The position numbers were made by a program, and so were the translations under genes. A stretch of DNA of 64,000 bases, taken from assembly GCF_022513565.1 (NCBI RefSeq), contig NZ_JAKWBE010000010.1, positions 62,001 to 126,000 of the forward strand. Reading direction: 5' to 3'. This document shows positions 31,990 through 41,165 of the stretch, piece after piece. Position 1 is the first letter of the stretch. Every line of letters starts with the position of its first letter. The notes under the pieces are model-generated. The model did not search any database. It was not told the DNA's origin and saw nothing but the letters and a program-made list of their open reading frames with translations. Source of the DNA: Streptomyces gilvus (GTDB lineage: Bacteria > Actinomycetota > Actinomycetes > Streptomycetales > Streptomycetaceae).

Positions 31990-33168
31990 GTGAACCACTT
32001 CTATCTGAGCCACGTCCGCACGGTCGACGAGGAGTGGGTGGCGTCGTTCTACCTCGACCTCTGCACGGTCGTCGCCGGGCGCACCGGCCGGCCTCCGGAG
32101 ACCGTCGGCGTTCGCGGAGAGCCGCTGTCCTCGGACGTGTCGGTGGATCTGCTCGGCCGGTCCACCGTCCTGGTGGCGCTGCACTCGCCGCGTTACTTCA
32201 GCCAGTCGTACTGTCTGGCCGAGTGGTCCTACTTCCAGCGGCGCCTCAACGTGCACCGGTCCAGGACCGGCCGCAGTGTCGACGCCGTCATCCCCGTCAT
32301 GTGGGAGCCCGATCCGGCCCACCCGTTGGACGCCGTCGCCCCGTATCCGCCCCTGCGGGTGCGATCCGAGGCCTACCAGCGCGACGGGCTGCTGCACCTG
32401 TTGCGGCTGAAGGCGCGGTACCGGCCGGCGTACGAGGAGGTGCTGAAGGCGATCGCCGACCGTATCGTCGCCGCGGCCGAGCAGCTCCCCGAGGTGCACG
32501 GGTTCGACGCGGCCGGCAGCCACGCGCCCGTCGGCGCGTCCGCCCCGGCGGGTGGCCAGTCCGTCAGTTTCGTCATGGCGTCCATGACCGAGCAGGACGC
32601 GCCCGCTGAGCGGCACTCGCGTCAGTACTACGGGAAGACGGCCCTGCAGTGGTCCCCCTACGCCCCGGGGGAACACGAGGCGCTGGTCTCGCTGGTGAAG
32701 AACACCGCCACCGCGCTGGACCTCAGCGCGACCGTGCTGCCGCTGGACGAGGAGACCGTGGACCGGATCAGCCGGGAGCGGGACCCCGAACAGCTCGTCG
32801 TGCTGCTGGTGGACGCGTGGGTGGCCATGCTGGGGGAGAAGCACCGGCTCCTGGCCGCCGTCGACGGGCGGACTCCCGAGGCGACCACGGCGCTCGAACC
32901 CCGGGCCCGCGACGACACGGAGTCCACCGAACGCGCGGTCACCCTCGACGACCTGCTGGACCGCACGCTGCCTCTGCTGCGCGGACGGCACAGCGAGTAC
33001 GAGCGCTGGGGGCTGCCGGACGCGGAGAGCTTCACGTCCTCCCTGCGCAAGGTGCTCGTCCGCCTGCAGAACGAGGCGCTCAAGTCATCGGTGGAAGCCG
33101 TCCGGCCGCCGGCGACGTCGACCGACGTCCCCCATACGTTTCCCCTGCTCGGAAGGTACTCGTCATGA
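31990..33168 (+). CDS. fxsC: TIR-like protein FxsC
   Basis: 392 aa from GTG 31990. The N-terminal TIR-like domain (residues 1-180) starts MNHFYLSHVRTVDEEWVASF, with STVLVALHSPRYFSQSYCLAEW. After a Gly/Ala linker near 190, a C-terminal domain begins VSFVMASMTEQDAPAERHSR and has YGKTALQWSPYAPGEHEAL, consistent with the FxsC C-terminal region. No clear NADase Glu can be assigned by eye. It ends in an ATGA overlap with fxsT. The 184 bp before it (31806-31989) hold no convincing gene. Confidence 0.85.
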   Translation: MNHFYLSHVRTVDEEWVASFYLDLCTVVAGRTGRPPETVGVRGEPLSSDVSVDLLGRSTVLVALHSPRYFSQSYCLAEWSYFQRRLNVHRSRTGRSVDAVIPVMWEPDPAHPLDAVAPYPPLRVRSEAYQRDGLLHLLRLKARYRPAYEEVLKAIADRIVAAAEQLPEVHGFDAAGSHAPVGASAPAGGQSVSFVMASMTEQDAPAERHSRQYYGKTALQWSPYAPGEHEALVSLVKNTATALDLSATVLPLDEETVDRISRERDPEQLVVLLVDAWVAMLGEKHRLLAAVDGRTPEATTALEPRARDDTESTERAVTLDDLLDRTLPLLRGRHSEYERWGLPDAESFTSSLRKVLVRLQNEALKSSVEAVRPPATSTDVPHTFPLLGRYSS

Positions 33169-36100
33169 CGTTCGACTCGGGTGACGCCGGCGCCCGCGAG
33201 TCCGGCACCATCGTCACGTTCTACTCCTTCAAGGGTGGGACGGGCCGCACCATGGCACTGGCGAACGTGGCGTGGATCCTGGCCAGCAACGGCAAGCGGG
33301 TGCTCGCCATGGACTGGGACCTGGAGGCGCCGGGCCTGCACCGCTACTTCGCGCCGTTCCTCGGCGATCCGGAACTCGACTCCACTCCCGGTGTCATCGA
33401 CCTCATCCGCGGCTTCGACATGGCCAGGCCCCGGCCGGCCGGCGGCGACTACAGCCAGCAGGCGCGGGTGGAGCGGTTCGCCTCCACCCTGGCCCTGAGC
33501 TTCGACAGCGGTGGCTACGTCGACTTCATCTCCCCGGGACGCAAGACGCCCGAGTACTCCGAGATGATCAACACCTACGACTGGAAGGGCTTCTACGAGC
33601 AGCGTGACGGCGCGGCCTTCCTGCGCGCCCTGCGCGAGGACATGCGGCGCAACTACGACTACGCCCTGATCGACAGCCGCACGGGCTGGAGCGACACCTC
33701 CGGCATCACCACGGTGCTGATGCCGGACGTACTGGTGAACTGTTTCACCCTCAACACCCAGTCGGTGGACGGCAGTGCCAGCGTGGCCGCGGACGTCCGG
33801 CGGGCCGCCCCGCACGTGCGGATCTTCCCCGTGCCCATGCGGGTGGAGGACGCCGAGCAGGAGAAGCTCGCGGTGAGCCGGGGGCACGCCCGGCGGCGGT
33901 TCCAGGAATTCCTGAAGGACACTCCCCGGGCGGCCGACCCCGACGCCTACTGGGGCGCGGTGGAGATCCCGTACAAGCCGTTCTTCGCCTACGAAGAGGT
34001 CCTGGCCACCGTCGCCGACACGCCCCGCCAGCCCGCCTCGCTGCTCGGCGCCTACGAGCGTCTCACCTCGGTGATCACCGACGGGCAGGTCACGGCGCTG
34101 CAGCCGGTCAAGGAACCGGTGCGCCGGCAACTGCTCGCCCGCTTCCAGCGGGTGCCGGTACCCGGAGGGCGTCTGGTGCCCCGGGTGCGGGTCGACTTCG
34201 CGCTGCGCGACGGCGCCTGGGCGGAGTGGCTCGCGGCCCAGCTGCAGTCCGCCGGGATCGCCGTGGCGCTGCGCGGAAGCAGCCCGTCCCTGCCGTTGTC
34301 CAGCGGCCCGGCGGACGGGGCCGACGTGGTCATCGCGCTGCTCTCGCCCGACTTCTCCGCCACACCGGTCGCCGACGAGGTGCGCGCCCTGGTGGCGGCC
34401 CCCGAGGGGCCCAGGATCATCGGGCTGCGTACCCGGGAGCACCAGCCGGAGCCGGCGCTGCGCGGGCTGCCCGGATTCACCCTGGTGGACGCATCCGAGG
34501 AACAGGCTCTCAGCAAGGTCTTCGCCATCCTCGAAGTGGAGGGGCCCGCGTCGCCCCCGGTCGCCGAGGGCATCGCCTATCCGGGCCTGGTGCCTCGGAT
34601 CTTCAACGTGCCGCGCCGCAACAACACCTTCATCGGACGCGACGTACAGCTGGACCGGCTGCGCACCGAGCTGAGCGCCGAGTCACTGCGTCCGGACACA
34701 CCGGTCGGCAAGGTCTTCCTCTACGGACTCGGCGGAATCGGCAAGACTCAGATCGCGCAGGAGTACGTCCACCGTTACGGTTCGCAGTACGACCTCGTGC
34801 ACTGGATCCCGGCTGAACAGCCCAACCGGATTCCGCAGCTGCTCGCGGAACTCGGTCTTGAGCTGGGCGTTCCTGGCGACACGGTGGACGAACGTGCCCA
34901 GGCGACGATGAATGCGCTGAAAAACGGCGATCATGGTCGCTGGCTGATGGTTTTCGACAACGTCACGGAAAACCAGGCCACGGACGGTGAGAGCTGGAAC
35001 ACGGAAGAGGGAGACACGCCGGTGGAGCGGTACCTTCCCGCAGAGGGGCCGGGACACGTCATCCTCACCGCCCGGCGGTCCCCGCACCAGGAGTACGAGA
35101 CCTCCATGGAGGTCGACTCCTTCAACAGGTCCGAAAGCATCGCCCTGTTGCGCCGAAGGGTGGACGGACTGTCGGCGGAGGACGCCGACCGGATCGCCGA
35201 CACGCTCGGCGACTTCCCGATGGCCATGGAGATCGCCGCCGCCTGGCTGCGTCAGACGGCCATGCCGCTCGACACCTACCTCGACCGGGTCAGGAGCCAG
35301 GCCAGCTCGGTGCTGAGCGGGACGGCGAGCACCGGCGACAGCCAGCGGGAGTCCCTCTTCGCGGTCTGGCGGCTGACCGTCGACCGCCTCGGCAGCGAAC
35401 GCCCCGCGGCGGTACGGCTCCTCGAACTCTGTGCCTTCCTCTCCCCGGAGCCGATCGCCCACTCGCTCCTCTACAGCGACGCCATGCGCAACCGGCTCGC
35501 CCAGGAGACCGGGGACGACTCCGTGCTCGATGCCATGGTGATGGGTTACCTGATCCGTGACCTCGGGCGGTACGCGCTGGCCACCGTCGATCAGCAGAGC
35601 GGCTCCATCCAGATCCACCGACTGGTCCAGGCCGCGGTGCGCGAGTGGCTGCGGGACGATCCCGAGCGGGAGGAGCGGACCCGGCGCCAGGCACAACTGG
35701 TGCTGGCGGGAGCACTGCCCTCGGCGGCCTTCCCGGAGGACCATCCGACGGTCCAGCAGCGGTTCGCGGAGCTGCTGCCCCATCTGGAGCCCTCCGAGGC
35801 GATGCTCAACACCGACGCGCGGGTCTGCGAGTGGGTCATCCGCCAGGTCCGCAACCAGTGGCGGATCGGGGACCACCGCGCCGCCGCGGCGCTGGGACAG
35901 AAGGCGCTCGACATCTGGAAGGTCTCGCTCGGCGAGGACCACCACCTCAAGCTGCGACTGGCCGCACAGGTGGCCAACCCCTTGCGCTCCCTCGGCCGTT
36001 TCGAGGAGGCCCACGCCCTGGACGAGGACACACTCGAGCGCCAGCGCGAACAGCTCGGCGAGGACGACGGCTACACGCTCGTGACGGCCCGCAACTACGG

Positions 36101-37166
36101 CGGCGACCTGCGTGGCCTCGGCCGCTACCAGGAGGCGTACGCGGTCGACCGCAGGACCTACGAGCTGTACCTGAACAGCCCGCACTTCGGCCCCGACCAC
36201 GAGGACACGCTCCGGGCCGCGAGCAATCTCGGCGTCTCGCTCATTCTGTCCGGCGACCCCTCGGCGGCCCTGGAACGCGCGACCGAGACGTACCAGCGGT
36301 CCCGGCAGACGCTGGGACTGTCACACATGCTCACCTGGGCCCCCTTCGCGACGAACGTGGCACTGGACCGCCGGGAGACGGGTGACTACCAGGGCTCCCT
36401 CGACCTGCTCTTCGAGATCCGCAAACGACTCGTCCACCTGCTGAAGAACGAGAAGGCGGACGACGTGCTGCGCACGGACGCGTCCCTCGCGGTGACGCAG
36501 CGCCGCATGGGCAACTTCTACGAGGCCGAGGCGCTGACGCGCTCCACCCTGAACGTGTACCGGCAGCGCTACGGCGAAGGCCATCCCGACACCATGTCGT
36601 GCACGGCCAATCTCGCCTGTGACCTGCTCGCCCTGTCCCTGCTGGATCCGGTGCGGGGATCGGAGGCACTGGACCTCGGGAAGCGGAACTTCGAGCGCTA
36701 CCGCGAGCGCCTGGGCCCGCAGCACCCCTTCACGCTGGCAGCCGCCTCCAACCTGGTCGCCATCCTCAGGAACCAGGGCGACACCGAGCGCGCGACGGAA
36801 CTCGCCGACGAGACGCTCCCCCTCCTCGTCGAGCGGCTGGGCGCCTCCCACCCCGCCACCGTGGCCTGCCGGGCCAACCGGGCCGGTGTGCTGTCCGCGC
36901 TGGGCCGGCACGAGGAGGCGCTGCGCGAGGACGAGGAAGCCCGCGAGGCCTACCGCGCCCTCTACCGCAACCACCACCCCCGCGTGCTGTGCGCGGACTA
37001 CAACGTCGCCCTCGACCGCACCCTGATGGGCGACGACGAGGGCCCGGCGGAGCTCGGCAGGGCGACCCAGTCCGCCGAGCGGGAGTTCGGCCACGACCAC
37101 CCCACGGTCCGGATGATGAGCGACCGCAGGCGCGTCGACTTCGACCTGGAGATGCCTCCGACCTGA
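33165..37166 (+). CDS. fxsT: ParA-like / TIR-like / NB-ARC / TPR protein of the FxSxx-COOH system
   Basis: 1333 aa. Four parts are visible. (1) Residues 15-270: SIMIBI/ParA-type ATPase with FYSFKGGTGRTMALANV (deviant Walker A, Lys23) and LAMDWDLEAPGL. (2) About 335-465: a TIR-like fold (RVRVDFALRDGAWAEWLAAQ, VVIALLSPDFSAT). (3) About 485-860: NB-ARC STAND NTPase with FIGRDVQLDRL, P-loop VFLYGLGGIGKTQIA (about 518-531), LMVFDNV and ILTARRS. (4) About 880 to the end: TPR repeats with FEEAHALDEDTLERQREQLG and DTLRAASNLGVSL. Such proteins sense a ligand through TPRs and oligomerise via NB-ARC. This is the largest protein of the island. Confidence 0.9.
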   Translation: MTFDSGDAGARESGTIVTFYSFKGGTGRTMALANVAWILASNGKRVLAMDWDLEAPGLHRYFAPFLGDPELDSTPGVIDLIRGFDMARPRPAGGDYSQQARVERFASTLALSFDSGGYVDFISPGRKTPEYSEMINTYDWKGFYEQRDGAAFLRALREDMRRNYDYALIDSRTGWSDTSGITTVLMPDVLVNCFTLNTQSVDGSASVAADVRRAAPHVRIFPVPMRVEDAEQEKLAVSRGHARRRFQEFLKDTPRAADPDAYWGAVEIPYKPFFAYEEVLATVADTPRQPASLLGAYERLTSVITDGQVTALQPVKEPVRRQLLARFQRVPVPGGRLVPRVRVDFALRDGAWAEWLAAQLQSAGIAVALRGSSPSLPLSSGPADGADVVIALLSPDFSATPVADEVRALVAAPEGPRIIGLRTREHQPEPALRGLPGFTLVDASEEQALSKVFAILEVEGPASPPVAEGIAYPGLVPRIFNVPRRNNTFIGRDVQLDRLRTELSAESLRPDTPVGKVFLYGLGGIGKTQIAQEYVHRYGSQYDLVHWIPAEQPNRIPQLLAELGLELGVPGDTVDERAQATMNALKNGDHGRWLMVFDNVTENQATDGESWNTEEGDTPVERYLPAEGPGHVILTARRSPHQEYETSMEVDSFNRSESIALLRRRVDGLSAEDADRIADTLGDFPMAMEIAAAWLRQTAMPLDTYLDRVRSQASSVLSGTASTGDSQRESLFAVWRLTVDRLGSERPAAVRLLELCAFLSPEPIAHSLLYSDAMRNRLAQETGDDSVLDAMVMGYLIRDLGRYALATVDQQSGSIQIHRLVQAAVREWLRDDPEREERTRRQAQLVLAGALPSAAFPEDHPTVQQRFAELLPHLEPSEAMLNTDARVCEWVIRQVRNQWRIGDHRAAAALGQKALDIWKVSLGEDHHLKLRLAAQVANPLRSLGRFEEAHALDEDTLERQREQLGEDDGYTLVTARNYGGDLRGLGRYQEAYAVDRRTYELYLNSPHFGPDHEDTLRAASNLGVSLILSGDPSAALERATETYQRSRQTLGLSHMLTWAPFATNVALDRRETGDYQGSLDLLFEIRKRLVHLLKNEKADDVLRTDASLAVTQRRMGNFYEAEALTRSTLNVYRQRYGEGHPDTMSCTANLACDLLALSLLDPVRGSEALDLGKRNFERYRERLGPQHPFTLAAASNLVAILRNQGDTERATELADETLPLLVERLGASHPATVACRANRAGVLSALGRHEEALREDEEAREAYRALYRNHHPRVLCADYNVALDRTLMGDDEGPAELGRATQSAEREFGHDHPTVRMMSDRRRVDFDLEMPPT

Positions 37167-37210
37167 TCCGAGGTCTGTGCGGCAGCCGCCCCGGTCCCGT
37201 GCCGGGGCGG

Positions 37211-38428
37211 TCAGTTGCTCAGGGACGTCCCGTACTTGCGTACGAACCGCCGCACGGTGCGGTTCATCTCCTCCTCCCGCGAGGCGGACAGACCGTCCAG
37301 CCGGGTGTGCGTGCCGGTCGCGCCGAGGAGTTCGCCGTCCACCACGAAGAGGAAGAGCAGGCCGACCGGGTACGCCGCGTCGAGCGCTCTGACCAGGTCC
37401 GGGTCCGGGGCGTGCGGGACGATCACCACCAGCGGGCCGAAGTCCTGCTCGTGCTCGCGCAGCATCTCCTCGTCCTCGATGTCGAACTCCTTGAGCAGTT
37501 CCTCCCCGATGTGCTCCACCAGGTCCCCGAGCACCCCGGCGCCCGCGCTGAGCGTGACGACCAAGTGGTCCCAGGGCAGGGGCTGTTCGCTGGCCCGGTG
37601 GACGTACCGGCGTGCCGTCTCCGTGGACCGCGCGGGCAGCACCGCGACCCGCGGGGAGCCGTCGCCGGCCACCCCGCGGATACGCTCCGCCTCCACCGCG
37701 GGCACCCGGGCGTGCGTCACGCTCAGCTGGATCAGTTCCCGGGAGGCGTCCGGCCCGGACAGGGGCAGCAGTTCGGTGAGGGCGGCGCGCAGCGGGTCGG
37801 CCCCGGGCTCGCTCGGCCGTTCCGCCAGCAGGCCCGAGGCGAGCCGGTGACGCATCAGCAGGGACAGCATCTCGACCGGGACCCCCAACAGCGCGCCGGC
37901 CCGGCTCAGGCTCTCCGCGTCCACCTCACGCAGATGGTGCACGACCCGGTGGTGCACCTTGGCCCCGCTCAACTCGGCGCGCATCAGCTCCAGTTGGGGG
38001 CGTATGACACGGCGTACGGAACCGAGGTCGTCGCCGCCCGGCCACTCCACCAGCTGGCGCCTGTTCGGATTGAGGGAGCCGAGGCCGCTCTTCTCCAGCG
38101 CTTCGAGGGTCACCTCCGGCAGCATCAGCAGGATCACCGGGAAGCCGTCGTGCCGGTTGCGCAGTTCGGCCATGGCCAGTTCGTTCTGCACGTGCTCGGA
38201 GCGCAGGGCGTGGCTGGAGACGATCAGGAGCATGCCGTGCGCGCTGCCCATGCCGTCGGATATGGCCTCCATCCAGTCCTGCCCCGGCACCAGGGACTCC
38301 CGGTCCACCACGACGGGTTCGCAGCCCTCCTGGTACAGCAGTTCCTCCATGGCGCGGCGGGCCGGCCAGCAACTGCAGGCGCAGTCCAGGGGTTCGCTGC
38401 GGCTGAGGAAGACATGAGGGGCGGGCAT
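37211..38428 (-). CDS. TIR-domain protein
   Basis: 405 aa. N-terminal TIR domain, residues 5-160: HVFLSRSEPLDC, a long-helix MEELLYQEGC, VVVDRESLVPGQDWMEAISDGM, LLIVSSHALRSEHVQNELAMAEL. The C-terminal 240 residues have a mixed helical region and a Rossmann-like end (FGPLVVIVPHAPDPDLVRAL, LLFLFVVDGELL) that I do not recognise. Last gene of the minus-strand operon, 28 bp after the propeller gene, and convergent with fxsT (44 bp between stops). A signalling or NAD-consuming role is possible but unproven. Confidence 0.8.
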   Translation of the reverse strand: MPAPHVFLSRSEPLDCACSCWPARRAMEELLYQEGCEPVVVDRESLVPGQDWMEAISDGMGSAHGMLLIVSSHALRSEHVQNELAMAELRNRHDGFPVILLMLPEVTLEALEKSGLGSLNPNRRQLVEWPGGDDLGSVRRVIRPQLELMRAELSGAKVHHRVVHHLREVDAESLSRAGALLGVPVEMLSLLMRHRLASGLLAERPSEPGADPLRAALTELLPLSGPDASRELIQLSVTHARVPAVEAERIRGVAGDGSPRVAVLPARSTETARRYVHRASEQPLPWDHLVVTLSAGAGVLGDLVEHIGEELLKEFDIEDEEMLREHEQDFGPLVVIVPHAPDPDLVRALDAAYPVGLLFLFVVDGELLGATGTHTRLDGLSASREEEMNRTVRRFVRKYGTSLSN

Positions 38429-38456
38429 GGGACTCCTCGTGCGGGGAGCGGGACGG

Positions 38457-41165
38457 TCAGCGGGCGGGCGGGGCGAAGGGGTCCGTGTCCTCCGGCGGTG
38501 GATGGGCGTCCGTGCGGACGCGGAACCAGCGGGTGCGGCCGGGGCCGAGCCGGACGGTGAACGCGCCGTCGGCGGACGGCCGCAGGACCGCCGGTCCGTC
38601 GGGTGGGGGAGCGGAGACGTCCCGGGCGATCTCGGTCAGCACGGTCCGTTCGGTGGTGTCCGGCAGCGCGATCCGGGCGGTGACCGGGTCGTCGGCCGTG
38701 CTGGTCAGGCACAGGACGCTCTGCCCGGCGTGGTCGCGGCGGACGGCGGTCACCGCCTCGGTGCCGGTGGACACCGACTCGACCGTGCCGTGCCGCAGGG
38801 CGAGTTGGGCGGCGCGGGCCGCGAGGAGCGGCCGTAACCCGGGCTCGGTCAGGGACGAGGCGGGGACCTCGTGGCAGCCCGGCAGGGCCAGGAGGAGACA
38901 GGTCCGGGGGCTCGGCGGGGCGTCGGGCAGGGCCCAGGCGCCGTACCAGGTGGGCGGCGTGGTCGGGGGCGGGCCGAGGGTGAGGTGCGCGGTGCCGATC
39001 GCGGAGCCGGGGGCGCCTTCCGTGACGAGCGCCGACTCCGGGTAGGCGTCCAGGAGGTGGCGCAGACGGGTGAGGAGGGGGGCCGGCCAGCGGGCGGCTT
39101 CGCGGAGCCTGAGTCCGTCGACCGGCTCCTCCAGCAGGTCGTAGGCCCGCCCGAGCAGCTCGCCCTGAGCGGAGTCCCCGTGCGGGGGCGCCAGTTCGGC
39201 CAGCACGCGCAGCCCCTCCTGCCGGGCCTGGGTCAGCAGCGCGGTGAACTCCTGCGAGCCCGGCGGGAGGGAGGCGGGCACGCAGACGTGCCCGATGCCC
39301 CAGCGGCGGATCCCGGCGGGGAGGGTCGGGTCGAGCGCGGGCAGGACCACTCCGAGGCTGTCCCGGAGCCAGTCGGGGCCCGCCGGGTGGGGTGGCGGCG
39401 GCATCGGTCCCGGGGTGAGCAGATGGGTCCGGCCGTTCTCCGCGCGGATCTCCACCTCGCCGCCGTGCCCCGACACAAGGAGCAGTTCGCCGGTCGCCGG
39501 ATGGACCTCCCGTACCCGGAAGGGCAGGGGCACCGCCGTGACCGGGCCGCCCCCGGGCCAGTCCAGGCGCAGCAGCCGGGCACCGCCGTCCGCGGCGACG
39601 ACCAGCCCCGCCTCCGCGAGCAGCGCCAGGGAGACGGCGGGCGCCGGCAGCATGCCCAGCAGGGTGTCGGCAGCGTCCGGGCCGCCCTCCGTCGTCCCGT
39701 GCACCCACCCGTCCGCCGTGGCCCACACCACCGCCCCGGACCGGGGGTCTCCGCCGAGCGCGGTGATCTCCCGGCCCGACGGCCACCGAATGGTTCTCGT
39801 GCCAGGGCGTGCGGTCAGCTGGTGGACCGTCACGCCGCCCTCGGCGTCCGCCGCGGCGACCAGGCCGGCCCGCACGGAGCACCACAGCCGCAGCACCGGC
39901 GCCGGATGCGACAGCGTGCCCAGGATCCGGCCGGGGTCACCGTCGTCGACGAGGAGCACCTCGTTCCCCCTGGCCAGGCAGAGCACGCCCCGCTCGGCGG
40001 TACGGGACCAGCCCACCGCCGCCGGCCGCACCGCCAACGGATGCAGGACGGCGTCGGCGGTCCCGTCCACGGCCGTCGTCACCACGTGCAGCCCCTTGTC
40101 GCCGACCACCGCCGTGGCAGGGGGCCCCGCGTCCGCGACCGCGAGCAGCTGCGGCTCGGCGGGCAGGTCGACCGAGAGCACCGACTCGCCGTCGTCGAGG
40201 CGCAGCACGGTACGGCCGTCCGCGGTCGTCGCGAGGGCGGCCCGGTGGCCCGCCCGGGCGCACAGCAGCGTGCCGCCCAGCTCCGCCTGCGCGGCCAGCA
40301 CGGTTCCGTCCGCGCGGGCCTCGGCGGCCACGCCCATGGCGAGGGTGGTGTGCTCGCCGTCGTACAGGTCCAGGTCGTGCCAGGCGGCCCCCGGCAGCGC
40401 GCCGCGCAGCCGCAGCCGCACCCGGCCCGCCCCGCTCGCGCCGAGGACCAGGGCGTCGCGCTCCGGGGGGCGGCTCAGGGTCAGGCCGTCCGGCTCGGCC
40501 CGGACGCCGATGTCCACCTCGCTGTGGACCAGCGTCCGTACCGTCCGTATCTCCTCGGCGTCGGCCCGGCTCACCAGGCCCGGCGGCGGCTCCATGCCCA
40601 GCCGCTCCGCCGCCATCACCCGCAGCCGCCAGGCCGGCAACGACTCCCGTACGGCCTGAGGCAGCCGGGGCAGGAAGTGCAGGATCCAGCGACTGGCCTC
40701 GGCGGCGGCGGAGCCCTCGGCGAGCACCTGCCGGAACAGGGGGGTGAGGGTGCGTTCGACCTCGGTCTCGGCGGGCGGCGGGCCGATGGTCGCCGTCCAC
40801 AGCAGTTCCTCGAAGCCGCGTACGAGGGGTGGCGCGCAGCGATGCGCCGAGAGGGTGAAGTCCCGGACCGAGCCGAGCAGATGGGGGTCGTGGACGTACA
40901 GCTCCTGCCGCAGCGCCGCGCTCACCTCCGGGTACAGCACCAGGGCGCGGCTGTCGGCGGCCTCCACCAGCGGCGAGAAGGAGAGCCTGGCCTCCAGGCC
41001 GGTACCGCTGTCCGGGGCGAACCGGAGCCGGGCGCCGCGCAGGAAGTACGGCTCCGCCTGCGCGGCCAGGCACAGCGAGCGGGCCAGCCGCACCACGTCG
41101 GGCTGATGCCGGCGCTGCTCCGCGATCAGCCGGGACGCGCCGCTGCGTTCGGGCGCCGCCGTCAT
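38457..41165 (-). CDS. large protein with propeller-like repeats and a degenerate alpha-amylase-like C-terminus
   Basis: 902 aa. The start ATG overlaps the upstream stop (ATGA). Residues 1-230 are helical. About 250-560 alternate short beta strands with repeated VLCLARGNEVLLVDDGD / LVVAADGGARLLRLD patterns, as in a beta-propeller. From about 570 the sequence looks like a GH13 barrel: LPAGIRRWGIGHVCVPASLP, EGLRVLAELAPP, VDGLRLREAARW, ALVTEGAPGS, then AVTAVRRDHAGQSVLCLTST as in amylase C-domains. The usual nucleophile Asp and several other catalytic residues are missing, so it is more likely a binding or scaffold protein than an enzyme. Confidence 0.65.
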   Translation of the reverse strand: MTAAPERSGASRLIAEQRRHQPDVVRLARSLCLAAQAEPYFLRGARLRFAPDSGTGLEARLSFSPLVEAADSRALVLYPEVSAALRQELYVHDPHLLGSVRDFTLSAHRCAPPLVRGFEELLWTATIGPPPAETEVERTLTPLFRQVLAEGSAAAEASRWILHFLPRLPQAVRESLPAWRLRVMAAERLGMEPPPGLVSRADAEEIRTVRTLVHSEVDIGVRAEPDGLTLSRPPERDALVLGASGAGRVRLRLRGALPGAAWHDLDLYDGEHTTLAMGVAAEARADGTVLAAQAELGGTLLCARAGHRAALATTADGRTVLRLDDGESVLSVDLPAEPQLLAVADAGPPATAVVGDKGLHVVTTAVDGTADAVLHPLAVRPAAVGWSRTAERGVLCLARGNEVLLVDDGDPGRILGTLSHPAPVLRLWCSVRAGLVAAADAEGGVTVHQLTARPGTRTIRWPSGREITALGGDPRSGAVVWATADGWVHGTTEGGPDAADTLLGMLPAPAVSLALLAEAGLVVAADGGARLLRLDWPGGGPVTAVPLPFRVREVHPATGELLLVSGHGGEVEIRAENGRTHLLTPGPMPPPPHPAGPDWLRDSLGVVLPALDPTLPAGIRRWGIGHVCVPASLPPGSQEFTALLTQARQEGLRVLAELAPPHGDSAQGELLGRAYDLLEEPVDGLRLREAARWPAPLLTRLRHLLDAYPESALVTEGAPGSAIGTAHLTLGPPPTTPPTWYGAWALPDAPPSPRTCLLLALPGCHEVPASSLTEPGLRPLLAARAAQLALRHGTVESVSTGTEAVTAVRRDHAGQSVLCLTSTADDPVTARIALPDTTERTVLTEIARDVSAPPPDGPAVLRPSADGAFTVRLGPGRTRWFRVRTDAHPPPEDTDPFAPPAR

